Assembly (NCBI GenBank): GCA_913041495.1 | Contig: CAJWHT010000001.1 | Location: 1 to 64,000 of the forward strand | DNA: 64,000 bases | DNA from: an uncultured Desulfobacteraceae bacterium | Lineage (GTDB): Bacteria; Desulfobacterota; Desulfobacteria; Desulfobacterales; Desulfobacteraceae | Direction: 5' to 3' | Shown: piece after piece, positions 1 through 10,423 of the stretch | Position numbering within the stretch: position 1 is the first letter of the stretch | Layout of the letters: every line of letters starts with the position of its first letter | Program-made: the position numbers and the translations under genes | Notes under the pieces: generated by a model | Told to the model about the DNA's origin: nothing | The model's input: only the letters and a program-made list of their open reading frames with translations | The model's database searches: none

Positions 1-1
1 A

Positions 2-267
2 TCAACTACTAATTTTATAAATATTAATTATAATTTTGATGTTCAAAAAAATTCTATCTTAAAAAATTATAAAATTGATAATAATTCAAATAGTAATGTA
101 AAATATTCTTTTAGTAATATTAATCAAGATTCTAATAGTGTATCAGAAATATTCCTTCTATCATCTGGATCAGAATTTATAAAAAATGAAATAAGTTGTA
201 ATCTTAATGGAAAATATGCTTCAGCATTTATAAATGGAATCTTTATATTAAATGAATCAAAGCATCA
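2..267 (+). CDS. SufD/SufB-like Fe-S assembly protein fragment (partial, probably foreign sequence)
   Basis: Frame 2 is open from the left edge and reads ...SVSEIFLLSSGSEFIKNEISCNLNGKYASAFINGIFILNESKHHE, resembling the SufD core. Base composition is extremely AT-rich compared with everything after ~270. Confidence 0.55.
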
Positions 268-301
268 TGAATACGGGACACAGCCCCCGCCAATACTTGA
301 G

Positions 302-952
302 GTGGCATCGGTAAACAAATCCTTTGCCCAGCCGGGGGCAGGCCCCCTCCAGGTCCTGACCGACATAAGGTTCCGTATTGACAGGGGACGGACAACCGCC
401 ATTGTGGGACATTCCGGGAGCGGTAAAACCACTTTGCTTTCCCTGATCGCCGGGCTTGACCGGCCGGACTCCGGGAACATTATCCTGGCGGGCAACGACC
501 TGAACGAAATGGACCAGGACCGGCTGGCCAGATACCGGGCCGCAAAGATCGGCATCATTTTTCAGCAGTTCCACCTCATGCCCCACCTGACCGCCGGTGA
601 AAACATCAGCCTGCCCCTTGAAATCCGGAAGGCGCAACAGATAGAGGAACGTACCCATGCCATGCTCCGCAAGGTGGGGTTGTGGGATCGCCGCAATCAC
701 CTGCCCGGTCAGTTGTCCGGCGGGGAATGCCAGCGGGTGGCCATTGCCAGGGCACTGGTGGTGACACCGGATCTCATCCTTGCGGACGAACCCACGGGGA
801 ACCTGGACACGGAAACCGGGCAGATCGTTGCCCGTCTGCTGTTCGATCTGGTGGAGCAGGAAGAAAAAAGCATGGTTCTGGTGACCCACAACCCTGAGCT
901 TGCCGCCCGCTGCCACCAGGTTCGGCATCTTGAAAAAGGGCGGCTGGTCTGA
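302..952 (+). CDS. ABC transporter ATP-binding protein (LolD/MacB-like)
   Basis: Walker A GHSGSGKTT, signature LSGGECQRVAIARAL, Walker B LILADEPTGNLD. True start may be upstream of 302, at or before the composition junction. Confidence 0.9.
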   Translation: MASVNKSFAQPGAGPLQVLTDIRFRIDRGRTTAIVGHSGSGKTTLLSLIAGLDRPDSGNIILAGNDLNEMDQDRLARYRAAKIGIIFQQFHLMPHLTAGENISLPLEIRKAQQIEERTHAMLRKVGLWDRRNHLPGQLSGGECQRVAIARALVVTPDLILADEPTGNLDTETGQIVARLLFDLVEQEEKSMVLVTHNPELAARCHQVRHLEKGRLV

Positions 953-3594
953 TGTTCTGGGTCCGGATGGCCATACGGGAACTTCGGGTGACCCGGGGAT
1001 TCAGCCTTTTTTTCATTCTCAACCTGTCCATCGGCCTGGCCGGCTTTGTTGCGGTTCAGTCTTTCGGCCGTTCCCTGGACCGGCATATGGACCGGAATCT
1101 CAGGGAAATTCTGACGGCAGATCTGGTGCTCACCGCCACGTCGCCCATGACACCCGAAGAATCCGTCCTGACACAGGAGGTCCTTGGGCCTGAAAAGGAC
1201 GCGGCCCGGCTGGTGGCATTTTACACGATGATCCGGCCCATGGGTACGGCAGGGGGGACGGATCCTGCGAATGCGGATAATCCCGGCAGCCGCCCGCCGG
1301 CCCGGCTGGTCAGGGTGATGGCCGTTGACAGGGCCTATCCCCTGTACGGAAAGTTCATCCTGGAAAACAATATCGATCCTTTAGTGCTCCAGGCCTCTCC
1401 CGGATTGTTCATGACCCGGGATACCGCCCTGACCCTCGGGCTGCGGGATGAGGCCGGTTTCGCCGTCCCCCTGCGGCTGGGGGAAAAGGACTTTCATATC
1501 CGGGGCTTTTTTCTGGAAGATCCGGACAAGTCCCTCACTGCCGTAGACCTTGCCCCGAAGGTTTATATGGGCCTGGAACAGCTGGACGGTACCGGCCTGG
1601 TCCGGTTCGGCAGCCGGATTCGTTATTTTTACTGCTATACCTTTCCCGAAGGGCGGGATGTGCCGGCCCTCAGCCGGAAACTTTCGGCCCGGTTTTTCGA
1701 ACACAGCCGGGGCAAGCCTAGGATCAACATTTTCGACACCCGGGATGTCAACCGGCGGTTGGGGCGTCTCACCGGATATTTCACCGGCTATATGGGGCTG
1801 GTATCCATCGTGGCCCTTTTTCTGGCCGGGATCTCAGGGGCCTATCTGTTTCGGGGGGTGGTGACGTTGAAGCAGAAGCAGATGGCCATTCTCATGAGTA
1901 CCGGGGCCATCCGCCGGGAGATCTACGGGATGGTCAGTCTTCAGTTAATCCTCCTGGGCAGCCTGGCATCTATGCTGGCCGTCGCTGCGGCCTACTTTTT
2001 AATGCCGGCCTTTCCCGTTATTTTTAAGGGACTGGTGCCGGAGGGGCTTGATCTTGCCATTGATCCCCTTTCCGTGCTGCTGGCCCTGGGTATGGGCATG
2101 GGGGGCAGTCTTCTGTTCTGCCTGCCGGTATTTGCACGGCTGTTCAGCTTCAAACCCGGGGCTCTGCTCCAGGACGTTCACGCCTATGGCGGGGAAAACA
2201 CCGGCAGTGCAACCCATCGCAGATTTGATGTACTTCGGCGGGGACTTGCCTTTATTCCCGGGCTTGCCGCCTTTTTCGGAGTCTCCGTGTTGGTGGCCGG
2301 ATCACCCAGGGACGGCCTGGTGTTTGCCTGCGGTTTTATCCTGGCTTTGGCCCTGCTGTCCGTTGCCGGCGGGGGCGTCTTTTACTTTTGCGGTATCCTG
2401 GCCCGGCGGCCGGGACGGTCTCCGGTCCTGAAGATCGCCTTCCGGAATCTTTTCAGAAACCGCTGGTCCTCCCTGTCCTGTTTTGTGACCATTTCCATGG
2501 GGGTGTTTCTGATTTCCCTGATTCCCCAGATTCAGAAGGGACTGGAATCCGAGATTATGCGGCCGGAAGGGCTGAAATTGCCTGTGTTTTTTTTGGTGGA
2601 TATCCAGGACGAGCAGAAACAGCCCCTGATGGATTTTTTGAGCGGACAGCCCGGGGAACTTACCCATATTTCCCCGGTGGTGAACGGACGGATTCAAAAG
2701 ATCAACGGCCGTCCATTTTTTGAACACGGCAGCGACACGGAACCTTCCCGCGGCCGTGTGAACCGGATGCGGGGGCGGCGCCTGGAGTTTATCTTTTCAT
2801 ACCGCAAAGAGCTGGCAGATTCGGAGACCCTGGTCAAAGGACGACCCATGACCCGTAACCCTTGGGTGTTCGGCAGCGCGGCGCCCTTTGAAATATCAAT
2901 GGCCGTCTCTTTTGCAGACCGGTTCGGGTTCAAGATCGGGGATGTCATTGAATTTGATGTCCAGGGGATTCCCCTTACCGGCCGGGTGGTGAATCTGAGA
3001 AAAGTCCGGTGGAACTCCTTTCAGCCCAACTTTTTTCTCCTGTTCCAGGATGGTGTGCTCAACGATGCCCCCAAAACTTACCTGGGTGCCATCTCCAATG
3101 TGGCCCCGGACCTTCGGGCGGCCCTCAAAAACAACCTGGTGGACAGGTTTTCCAACATTTCCGTGATTGACGTGACCCAGACGGCTGCCACCATTCTCGG
3201 GGTAACGGACCGTCTTTCGCTCTCCGTTAGGTTCATGGCGTGGCTGGCCATCGGTGCCGGCCTGGTGTCCATATTCTCCATTGCCCGGCACGAGGCCCGG
3301 AAGAACCGGAACCAGATCAACCTTCTCAAAGTGCTGGGGTGCGGCCGCACCACCTTACAGGGGATCAGCCTTTTGGAATTCGGTTTTATCGGATTTACGG
3401 CAAGTCTCTTTGCCCTGGCCCTGAGTGCCGGATTCTCCCTGGGGATTTCCTGGTGGTTTTTCGATAACCTGTGGCGGTTCGATGCCTTTTATCTTGCCGC
3501 CATCCTCACCCTGGCCACGGGGGTGTGCATGGGCACCGGCCTTGCGGCGGTCCGCCGGGTGGCAAACGCCCGTCCATTAGACTTATTGAATTAG
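952..3594 (+). CDS. FtsX-like permease family ABC transporter permease
   Basis: 880 aa with two sets of TM segments; start overlaps the stop of the ATPase gene (TGATG). Confidence 0.88.
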   Translation: MFWVRMAIRELRVTRGFSLFFILNLSIGLAGFVAVQSFGRSLDRHMDRNLREILTADLVLTATSPMTPEESVLTQEVLGPEKDAARLVAFYTMIRPMGTAGGTDPANADNPGSRPPARLVRVMAVDRAYPLYGKFILENNIDPLVLQASPGLFMTRDTALTLGLRDEAGFAVPLRLGEKDFHIRGFFLEDPDKSLTAVDLAPKVYMGLEQLDGTGLVRFGSRIRYFYCYTFPEGRDVPALSRKLSARFFEHSRGKPRINIFDTRDVNRRLGRLTGYFTGYMGLVSIVALFLAGISGAYLFRGVVTLKQKQMAILMSTGAIRREIYGMVSLQLILLGSLASMLAVAAAYFLMPAFPVIFKGLVPEGLDLAIDPLSVLLALGMGMGGSLLFCLPVFARLFSFKPGALLQDVHAYGGENTGSATHRRFDVLRRGLAFIPGLAAFFGVSVLVAGSPRDGLVFACGFILALALLSVAGGGVFYFCGILARRPGRSPVLKIAFRNLFRNRWSSLSCFVTISMGVFLISLIPQIQKGLESEIMRPEGLKLPVFFLVDIQDEQKQPLMDFLSGQPGELTHISPVVNGRIQKINGRPFFEHGSDTEPSRGRVNRMRGRRLEFIFSYRKELADSETLVKGRPMTRNPWVFGSAAPFEISMAVSFADRFGFKIGDVIEFDVQGIPLTGRVVNLRKVRWNSFQPNFFLLFQDGVLNDAPKTYLGAISNVAPDLRAALKNNLVDRFSNISVIDVTQTAATILGVTDRLSLSVRFMAWLAIGAGLVSIFSIARHEARKNRNQINLLKVLGCGRTTLQGISLLEFGFIGFTASLFALALSAGFSLGISWWFFDNLWRFDAFYLAAILTLATGVCMGTGLAAVRRVANARPLDLLN

Positions 3595-3614
3595 GCATTT
3601 CCGCAATGATGACC

Positions 3615-5972
3615 TTATCTGTCGCGGTTTTTCAACCGGCCTTTAAGGTCTGCCGCAAGATCGGCCTGTTCCCGGCTGAAGCCGGTGGCCTCCTCCGCCG
3701 ACCGGACAAGGGCATCGGACCGGTCTGCCACGCCTCTTATACTCTCTAGGATACCGGAGACAAAGTCCAGGTTGGCGCTGACTTTGCCGCTGACCTCGGA
3801 GATTCCTTCGGATGCTTCCCCTACGTTTTCCGCAATCTTCCGGGTGGCGTCGGACTGGGTGTCCACGGCCTGGGCGATGGAGGTCACCATCTCATTGCCG
3901 TTGTGGATGGTATCCGAAATCAGTTGGATCTGCCGGATCATCTCGTCAGAAACCGTGTTGATATGACCCACCTTGTCCCGGATATCCTCGGTGGCTTCCG
4001 CCGTCTGGCGGGCCAGGGCCTGGATTTCCGTGGCCACGACGGCAAAGCCTTTGCCGGCTTCCCCGGCCCGTGCCGCTTCAATGGTGGCATTCAACCCCAG
4101 CAGTTTGGTCTGCTCGGAGATTTCATTGATGGCATGGGTGACATTGTCGATGGCATTGGCGGCTTTGCCAAGCTCCGACACTTTTTGGGTGGTGCTTCTG
4201 GCCTCGGTGACGGCTTTTTCGGTCACTTCCCTGGCATTTTCCGAGTTTTTGGCAATCTCTCCGATACTGTCAGTGATTCCCCCGGCGGCGCTTGAGATCG
4301 TGTTGAGGTTGGTGGAGGCCTGGGACATGAACCGGGATACCCGTTCTATATTGTTGTGAACGATCCGGGCTGACTCAAGGATTTCGCCGGCCTGGGTGTG
4401 GCTTTCGCCTCCCTGGGTTTTGATGTCCGCCATGATTTCCGGCAGCCGGGACAGGTTCTGTTCCAAGTGGCTGATCCGGGAGGTGAATTCCAGGATAAAA
4501 TCCGGACAGGAGACTGATTCGTCTTTTGTTTTGCCTTCTGTTTTATCTACGGATGAGCTGCCGCGTCTGCGGGTCATTACATAAATGAAACAAAGGACCA
4601 TCAACAGCAGGAAGCAGGCCATGCTGGTCATCACAAAAGCCCTGCGGCTTTTACCCAATTCGGCAACGCCCTGCCGCAGGTCTTTCAGGTGGCCGGCGGT
4701 TTCCCCGGCCAGCCGGGCAGGATCCGTCGTGTTTGCGTCGGCACCAATGGCTGCCACCGCCTCATCCAGCCGTTGCCCGGCTGCCGTGATATGGGCCATA
4801 AGTGCCGGAATGTCAATCGTTCCGGGAACCTCCGGTGAAAAGCGCTGATCCACTGCAGCTTTGGAAAAAGGATCATTGGCCATGTGGCGGGAGATATCCT
4901 CAAGGGCCTTGTCACGCATGTCAGGAAAGAGGCTGTTGTGAATGGTTGCCTCCCAGTTTTCCTGCTCCGGCATCATGGCCAGAAGGGCGGATGCGCTTAA
5001 CACCGGGGCGGTATCCGGAAATTGCCTGGTCCACTCTGAAAGGGCGTCGGTGGAAGGGAGCCTGTCAAGCAGGTCTCTGAGTTCCCGGAGCGTTGCCAGG
5101 TCTTTCAGGGGGGTAAAACTGGTTATTAGATCCGATCTGGCCGTTGCGTCCGTGACCGTATTGGAGAGATCGGCCAGGGCCTTGGATATCTGCTGGTCCC
5201 GTTGATTGATCAGGACCATGAGTGCCTCCCGGTCCGGCTGGGGCAATGCATCGACGGCTGCGATAATCTCCGGTGCTGCAAGAATCCTTCGGATCTCTTT
5301 GATCTTGTCCGTGATCCTCTGGGGGTCAGGCAGGGCCTCTGCCAGATCTTTGGCCTTTGACAGACGGTTGAGGCCGGTCAGCCGCTTCATGAGGCCGTCC
5401 GCTTCTTTTTTGCGGGGAAGGCCGGCCAGAGCTTGTTGAAGGTCCGTATGTACGTTTGTGTATACCTGGATATAGGTATCCAGACGGTCCGATGTGTCGG
5501 AGAGTGTGTCCTGGTCCGGTTGCTCTGCCGCCAGAGCGCTGAGCCGATCCAGGCCGTCCGCCGCAATGATGCGGTCCACCGTATCTCGGATTTCCCCGAG
5601 TCTGGCTGCCCGTTCTCCGGCCTCAGCCTTCAGCCATTGGCGGTTTTTTTCGTGCCGGGTGTCCAGGGTCTGTACGGTGGTTTGGTGGGCAGCGATGATA
5701 TGGGTTGCTCTTTCAAAGGCTCCGGCCAGTTCTTTGGTTATGGCCCCTGTTGCATCATGGATCTTCTTTTCCCTTTTGGCATGCTGCTGCGCCATGTCGG
5801 CGACAAGTGCTTTGATTTGCTCCAGCCGGCCTTCCTGGGCCATGATGTCAGCGACAGTGTCCGGTGGCAGGGTCTGGCTGTTCCACACCACTATGATAAG
5901 GCCGATGAATGCGGCCGTCAGGAGCATAAAAGGAATGATCGACCGTCTTCTGTCCGTATTGAGAAACGCCAT
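3615..5972 (-). CDS. Methyl-accepting chemotaxis protein
   Basis: C-terminal signalling hairpin ...INEISEQTKLLGLNATIEAARAGEAGKGFAVVATEIQALA...; N-terminal TM, long helical region, second TM. Confidence 0.92.
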   Translation of the reverse strand: MAFLNTDRRRSIIPFMLLTAAFIGLIIVVWNSQTLPPDTVADIMAQEGRLEQIKALVADMAQQHAKREKKIHDATGAITKELAGAFERATHIIAAHQTTVQTLDTRHEKNRQWLKAEAGERAARLGEIRDTVDRIIAADGLDRLSALAAEQPDQDTLSDTSDRLDTYIQVYTNVHTDLQQALAGLPRKKEADGLMKRLTGLNRLSKAKDLAEALPDPQRITDKIKEIRRILAAPEIIAAVDALPQPDREALMVLINQRDQQISKALADLSNTVTDATARSDLITSFTPLKDLATLRELRDLLDRLPSTDALSEWTRQFPDTAPVLSASALLAMMPEQENWEATIHNSLFPDMRDKALEDISRHMANDPFSKAAVDQRFSPEVPGTIDIPALMAHITAAGQRLDEAVAAIGADANTTDPARLAGETAGHLKDLRQGVAELGKSRRAFVMTSMACFLLLMVLCFIYVMTRRRGSSSVDKTEGKTKDESVSCPDFILEFTSRISHLEQNLSRLPEIMADIKTQGGESHTQAGEILESARIVHNNIERVSRFMSQASTNLNTISSAAGGITDSIGEIAKNSENAREVTEKAVTEARSTTQKVSELGKAANAIDNVTHAINEISEQTKLLGLNATIEAARAGEAGKGFAVVATEIQALARQTAEATEDIRDKVGHINTVSDEMIRQIQLISDTIHNGNEMVTSIAQAVDTQSDATRKIAENVGEASEGISEVSGKVSANLDFVSGILESIRGVADRSDALVRSAEEATGFSREQADLAADLKGRLKNRDR

Positions 5973-6195
5973 GGGTACTCCTTTAAAAACGGATAAGGTT
6001 TCGCCATTATGTCTAAAGATTCGAATTCATATAAAATAATATTTTAACTTGTTCCGGGTCAATCTTATGTGAGAAAAATATGAAATCAATTGGCGGTAAG
6101 GTGTGCCTAAATTTATCGTCGCCGGATTGATTTTATCCCATTTATCCTTACCTTAATTGGCACAGTTTCCCCTACCCCCAACCAAGGAGGACCCT

Positions 6196-6384
6196 ATGAC
6201 CTATGAAAGCCTGATGGAAAAATACAGAACAAAAGATTCATTCATATACGGCAGAAGCGTCATCCAGATCGTGGATAAGGAAACATTCACGGAGGAGGGT
6301 GTCCGTAAAACGAATTTTTATTATCAGACGGACCGCCTGAACCGGGGCGTCATTACGGTGGTCAACGACCCTGCCGGTGCTTGA
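6196..6384 (+). CDS. Small hypothetical protein (62 aa)
   Basis: ATG preceded by AAGGAGG; stop followed by a perfect inverted repeat. Confidence 0.6.
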   Translation: MTYESLMEKYRTKDSFIYGRSVIQIVDKETFTEEGVRKTNFYYQTDRLNRGVITVVNDPAGA

Positions 6385-6436
6385 GGTTTTACCTGTAATA
6401 TCGTAAGTCCCTCCGTGCCGCCTATGGGGCTGCTCT

Positions 6437-6476
6437 AAATTTAAATCGGGTGCCCGGGAGTACCCGATTTAAATTT
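6437..6476. terminator. Stem-loop, probable bidirectional terminator
   Basis: Perfect 15-bp arms AAATTTAAATCGGGT / ACCCGATTTAAATTT with 10-nt loop, followed by T-rich sequence. Confidence 0.7.
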
Positions 6477-6585
6477 TATTGAATTCCCCTTTCTTTTTTC
6501 ATAGATGTTTTTGCTTAGTGCGGTATTATAGGATACGCTAATATAATTTCCGTTTGATAGGTAAAGAAAATCAGCGCATTAACCA

Positions 6586-7746
6586 ATGCTTGGGAGTGTC
6601 AATGCTATGACTGCCGTTAAAATGTCGTTCCTTGGGATCGCAGGGGGTGTATTCTGTGCCGTCCTTTTCTTCTATTTTAAACCGGAACCGGAGCCGTTTA
6701 GGATCGGTTACGTGGGAAGCATCTCAGGGAAATATGCCGCCATGGGAACCTCTGCCAGAAACGGGGCATTGCTGGCGGCAGAACAAATCAATGAAAACGG
6801 TGGTGTTCTGGGCAGGCCCCTGGAACTTGTGATCATGGATGACGGGGGGGATCCGTCCCGCACCCTGGAGGTGTTCCAGGCGCTTTACGACCAAGGGATA
6901 AATATCATTATCGGTCCGTTTACAACGGCATGTGCCACACGTATTTTACCCTTTGTGAACCAGCAAGGTATACTGACAATAGGGCCTGCCACCGCCGGTG
7001 AAAACCTGGCCGCGCAGGATGATTTCTTTATCAAGCTTTTTCCCTCCACAAAGATATTCGGACAGAAGATCGGCGAGCTTGCCGTGCACATGGGGCTGAG
7101 CAAAATGGCCATCATAACGGATCACCGGAATAAAACATTCGGTGACACCATGGTTCAGGGGTTTCGACCCATATTTGAGACGGAAGGGAGAACCGTGACC
7201 GGGCTTGTGGAGTACTTTTCTTCGAACAGCACCAGCCATGCCGACCTGGCGGAAATTGCCCTGAACGGTTCTCCGGATGGGGTTTTTATCATCTCCAGTC
7301 CCATAGATACCGCGCTTCTTTCTCAGAATATGAAGCGGCTGGAACCTGATCTTCAGTTGTTTACAGCGCCGTGGGCAGTTGCAACGCAGTTGATAGAAAA
7401 TGGCGGTAAGGCAGTAGAGGGCTTAAGGTTTTACGCCCCCTATATTTCCGAAAGCAAGGCCCCGGAATACCAGGTATTTACCAGGATATACCAAAACCGA
7501 TTCAGTGAACCCAATACGCACGTATCCATTTTTAATTATGAGGCGGTAAAATTTTTGGCAAAAGGATTGGAAAACGCGGCGTCTGAGGCGCCGTCCGATG
7601 TAAAGGCGGCCCTGCTCGGTTTGGATCGCTTTCAGGGGCTGCAGACAGTGTTTCGGCTGGACCGAAACGGCGATGCCGGCCGGCCGGTGTTTCTTCATCA
7701 TATCAAGGATAGAAAATTTACGCCGCTGCCCCAGTTGACCGAATGA
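6586..7746 (+). CDS. LivK-like periplasmic ligand-binding protein (Peripla_BP_6 type)
   Basis: N-terminal signal/anchor, then FRIGYVGSISGKYAAMGTSARNGALLAAEQINENGGVLGRPLELVIMDD. Confidence 0.87.
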   Translation: MLGSVNAMTAVKMSFLGIAGGVFCAVLFFYFKPEPEPFRIGYVGSISGKYAAMGTSARNGALLAAEQINENGGVLGRPLELVIMDDGGDPSRTLEVFQALYDQGINIIIGPFTTACATRILPFVNQQGILTIGPATAGENLAAQDDFFIKLFPSTKIFGQKIGELAVHMGLSKMAIITDHRNKTFGDTMVQGFRPIFETEGRTVTGLVEYFSSNSTSHADLAEIALNGSPDGVFIISSPIDTALLSQNMKRLEPDLQLFTAPWAVATQLIENGGKAVEGLRFYAPYISESKAPEYQVFTRIYQNRFSEPNTHVSIFNYEAVKFLAKGLENAASEAPSDVKAALLGLDRFQGLQTVFRLDRNGDAGRPVFLHHIKDRKFTPLPQLTE

Positions 7747-10346
7747 AGATTCCCAGTATAAAAAAACACGTATTGGTCATGTCCGGTGCGTTGGCATTTG
7801 TTCTGGCCGGGTCCGTTCTCTGGCTGTCCGGATATTTTTTTGACCAGTTCAGCCGGGATATCGCAAACCGCAACCACAGCCTTTGCCGGGCACTTGCCGA
7901 CCATACGGGCTATATTTTATCCCGGCCTGTTGAGGAACTGAGCCGGCTCATCCGTTTAATCGAAACACCGCCGTTTGACACCCCTCAGGTGATTCAGGAT
8001 GAAATTGACGATATTTTGAAGTTCAATCCTTTCTTTGAGTTGATTCAGTTGATGGATGACACGGGAAGGATTTCACATGTGGCGCCTTTCAGCCCGGATC
8101 ATATCGGGCTGGATATGTCCAACCATCCCTTTTTCGAAGATGCGGCCAGCAAGCGGAGACCGGTCTGGTCGGCGGGGTTTATCTCTTCCCAGACCGGGGC
8201 GATTACCGCAACGGTTTCCATTCCCTTTTCCAAAGGGGTGGTGACGGCCCAACTCAACCTGGAACATCTGAGCAGTGCGCTGCGGGTCTCTGCCATCGGC
8301 AGGGGGGGCTTTGCCGCCGTGACAGATGCCCGTGGGGTGGTGATTGCCCACTCGGATGAAAGTGTCGTAAAAAAAAATATGAATATCGCGGGCATGATTT
8401 CCGTGCAACAGGGCCTGAAAGGGCAGGAAGGCAGCTGGAATGAAACATGGGGCGACCGGGAAGGGCTTACCAGTGTGGCGGTGATCGAGCACAGCAACTG
8501 GGTCGTGATCATCTTTCAGCCGGATTCTGTGGCCAGGGCCGTCGTCAAACGGATGGAGCGCTTAGGGTTGGTCATGGTTGCCGCCACCTTTTTTTTGATT
8601 CTTGCCGGGCAGTATTTAATTTTACGCAAGTTGACAACCCCCTTGGACAAACTTGAGACTCAGATCAAAACGGTTGCAAGGGGAGAATCCCATTGTGAGA
8701 TACATCCTGATTTTCAGGAACTTGTTCCCTTGGTTGACAGCTTTAACAAGATGGCGAAAAGGATTCGTCAACGAGAACTGGCACTTAAGAACAGTGAGGC
8801 AAAATACAAGGCGATCTTTGAGGGGGCCAAAGAAGGCATTCTTTTGATTGCCGAGGACGGCAGCCGGATTCTTTTTGCAAACCAGTCCATGGTCAAGTTG
8901 CTGGCACCGTCCGGGGAAACGTTGCAGAACAGGTGTCTTGGGCAGTTTTGTCCCGGTACGAACGAGGTCTCGGCAGATTCTGTGATACGGGCACTTGCCG
9001 CGAACCGCAACAAGACCTATGAACGGGTGCCACTCTCTGTTGCCGGAGGTGATATCCGCACCATGGAAGTGTCTGCGTCCATGGTAAAACTGGATGACAC
9101 GCCCGCCATAGCCGCTTTTTTTAACGATATCACCCATAAACTGGAAATGGAGGCGGAAAAAGAGAATCTGGAGCGCCAGTTGCTTCAGACCCAGAAAATT
9201 GAGGCCATCGGTGTGCTTGCCGGGGGCATCGCCCATGATTTTAATAATATCCTATTTCCGATTCTCGGCCACGCGGAGATGCTGGCCGATGATTTGCCCC
9301 CCCAAAGCACCCAGTATCAATCTGCGTTAGAGATAAAGACCGCATCCCTTCGGGCAAGGGATCTGGTCAGCCAGATCCTCGCCTTCAGCCGGCAGAGCGA
9401 AAAGCAGATTATTCCTATCCGGCTTCAACCCATTGTTAAAGAGGCTGTGAAACTGCTGCGGTCTTCTTTCCCGTCAACCATCGATATCAGTATCAATATT
9501 GATAATGAATGTGGAAGCGTGATGGCCGACCCCACTGAGATTCACCAGGTGGTGATGAATCTGACCACCAATGCCTTCCATGCCATGCAAAAAAGTGGCG
9601 GACGGCTGGCCATTCGGTTGAAACAGGAAGAGCCTTCTGCCAACGTCCTGGCCATTTGGGGGCTGGCGCCGGGCAGTTACGCGGTGCTGACGGTTGAAGA
9701 TTCCGGGGACGGTATATCGCCTGATATTCTGGACCGGATCTTTGATCCTTATTTCACCACCAAAGAGCGGGGAAAGGGTACGGGACTCGGGCTTTCCGTT
9801 GTCCGCGGCATCGTAAAAAACAGCAATGGAAATGTCCGTGTGGACAGTCGTCCGGGTGAGGGGACATGCGTGACCGTCTACCTGCCGGTTATCGATACCG
9901 GTACTGACTTGAAAGAACAAACGCCCGTGGAGATTGACCCCGGGGGAACGGAACACATTCTCCTGGTGGATGATGAGTCTTCCGTTGCCAATATGGAGAA
10001 AATCATGCTTGAACGCCTTGGGTACGACGTCACCGCAGTGACGGACAGCCGCAAGGCCGCCCTGCTCTTCGGGTCCCGGCCGGACCGGTTTGATCTGATC
10101 ATTTCGGATATGACGATGCCGGGCATGACGGGTATTCAACTCCAAGAAGCAATAAAGGCCGTGCGTCCGGACATTCCGTTTATCATCTGCAGCGGATTCA
10201 GTGACAAGATTGACAACGGATCAAGCGGGCTGCTTGATATACAGGGGTATCTTGAAAAACCGGTGATGAAAAGTGAAATGGCAAAGATCGTAAGGGCGGT
10301 TTTGGACAAAGCCGCGGCAACTGACGCAATAAAAGACTCCCGGTAG
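7743..10346 (+). CDS. Hybrid sensor histidine kinase (Cache, HAMP, PAS, HisKA, HATPase, REC)
   Basis: [21 protein letters not shown]-box, [14 protein letters not shown]-box, C-terminal [15 protein letters not shown]...[11 protein letters not shown] receiver; ATGA overlap with the upstream gene. Confidence 0.92.
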   Translation: MKIPSIKKHVLVMSGALAFVLAGSVLWLSGYFFDQFSRDIANRNHSLCRALADHTGYILSRPVEELSRLIRLIETPPFDTPQVIQDEIDDILKFNPFFELIQLMDDTGRISHVAPFSPDHIGLDMSNHPFFEDAASKRRPVWSAGFISSQTGAITATVSIPFSKGVVTAQLNLEHLSSALRVSAIGRGGFAAVTDARGVVIAHSDESVVKKNMNIAGMISVQQGLKGQEGSWNETWGDREGLTSVAVIEHSNWVVIIFQPDSVARAVVKRMERLGLVMVAATFFLILAGQYLILRKLTTPLDKLETQIKTVARGESHCEIHPDFQELVPLVDSFNKMAKRIRQRELALKNSEAKYKAIFEGAKEGILLIAEDGSRILFANQSMVKLLAPSGETLQNRCLGQFCPGTNEVSADSVIRALAANRNKTYERVPLSVAGGDIRTMEVSASMVKLDDTPAIAAFFNDITHKLEMEAEKENLERQLLQTQKIEAIGVLAGGIAHDFNNILFPILGHAEMLADDLPPQSTQYQSALEIKTASLRARDLVSQILAFSRQSEKQIIPIRLQPIVKEAVKLLRSSFPSTIDISINIDNECGSVMADPTEIHQVVMNLTTNAFHAMQKSGGRLAIRLKQEEPSANVLAIWGLAPGSYAVLTVEDSGDGISPDILDRIFDPYFTTKERGKGTGLGLSVVRGIVKNSNGNVRVDSRPGEGTCVTVYLPVIDTGTDLKEQTPVEIDPGGTEHILLVDDESSVANMEKIMLERLGYDVTAVTDSRKAALLFGSRPDRFDLIISDMTMPGMTGIQLQEAIKAVRPDIPFIICSGFSDKIDNGSSGLLDIQGYLEKPVMKSEMAKIVRAVLDKAAATDAIKDSR

Positions 10347-10423
10347 GACAACGCTTCCGGTAAGACGCCCTCCCCTCTTTAATTTCTTTTCGGGATTGAC
10401 ATGGGCGCGGGGTCTCTTACTTT

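Noticed and set aside
257-928. Long antisense ORFs such as 257..928(-), 5433..5996(+), 15799..16668(+), 35394..36461(-), 56196..57347(-)
   Set aside because: They mirror well-supported genes on the opposite strand and have low-complexity Gly/Pro/His/Arg translations typical of shadow frames in GC-rich DNA.
1-952. A genuine SufD-ABC ATPase fusion protein
   Set aside because: Drastic composition change at the joint and truncation of SufD make an assembly chimera far more likely; the shared frame has a one-in-three chance of occurring by accident.
6140-6180. Sigma-54 promoter at TTGGCACAGTTTCCCC
   Set aside because: The -24-like TGGCAC is present but the -12 TTGC element is absent at the right spacing.
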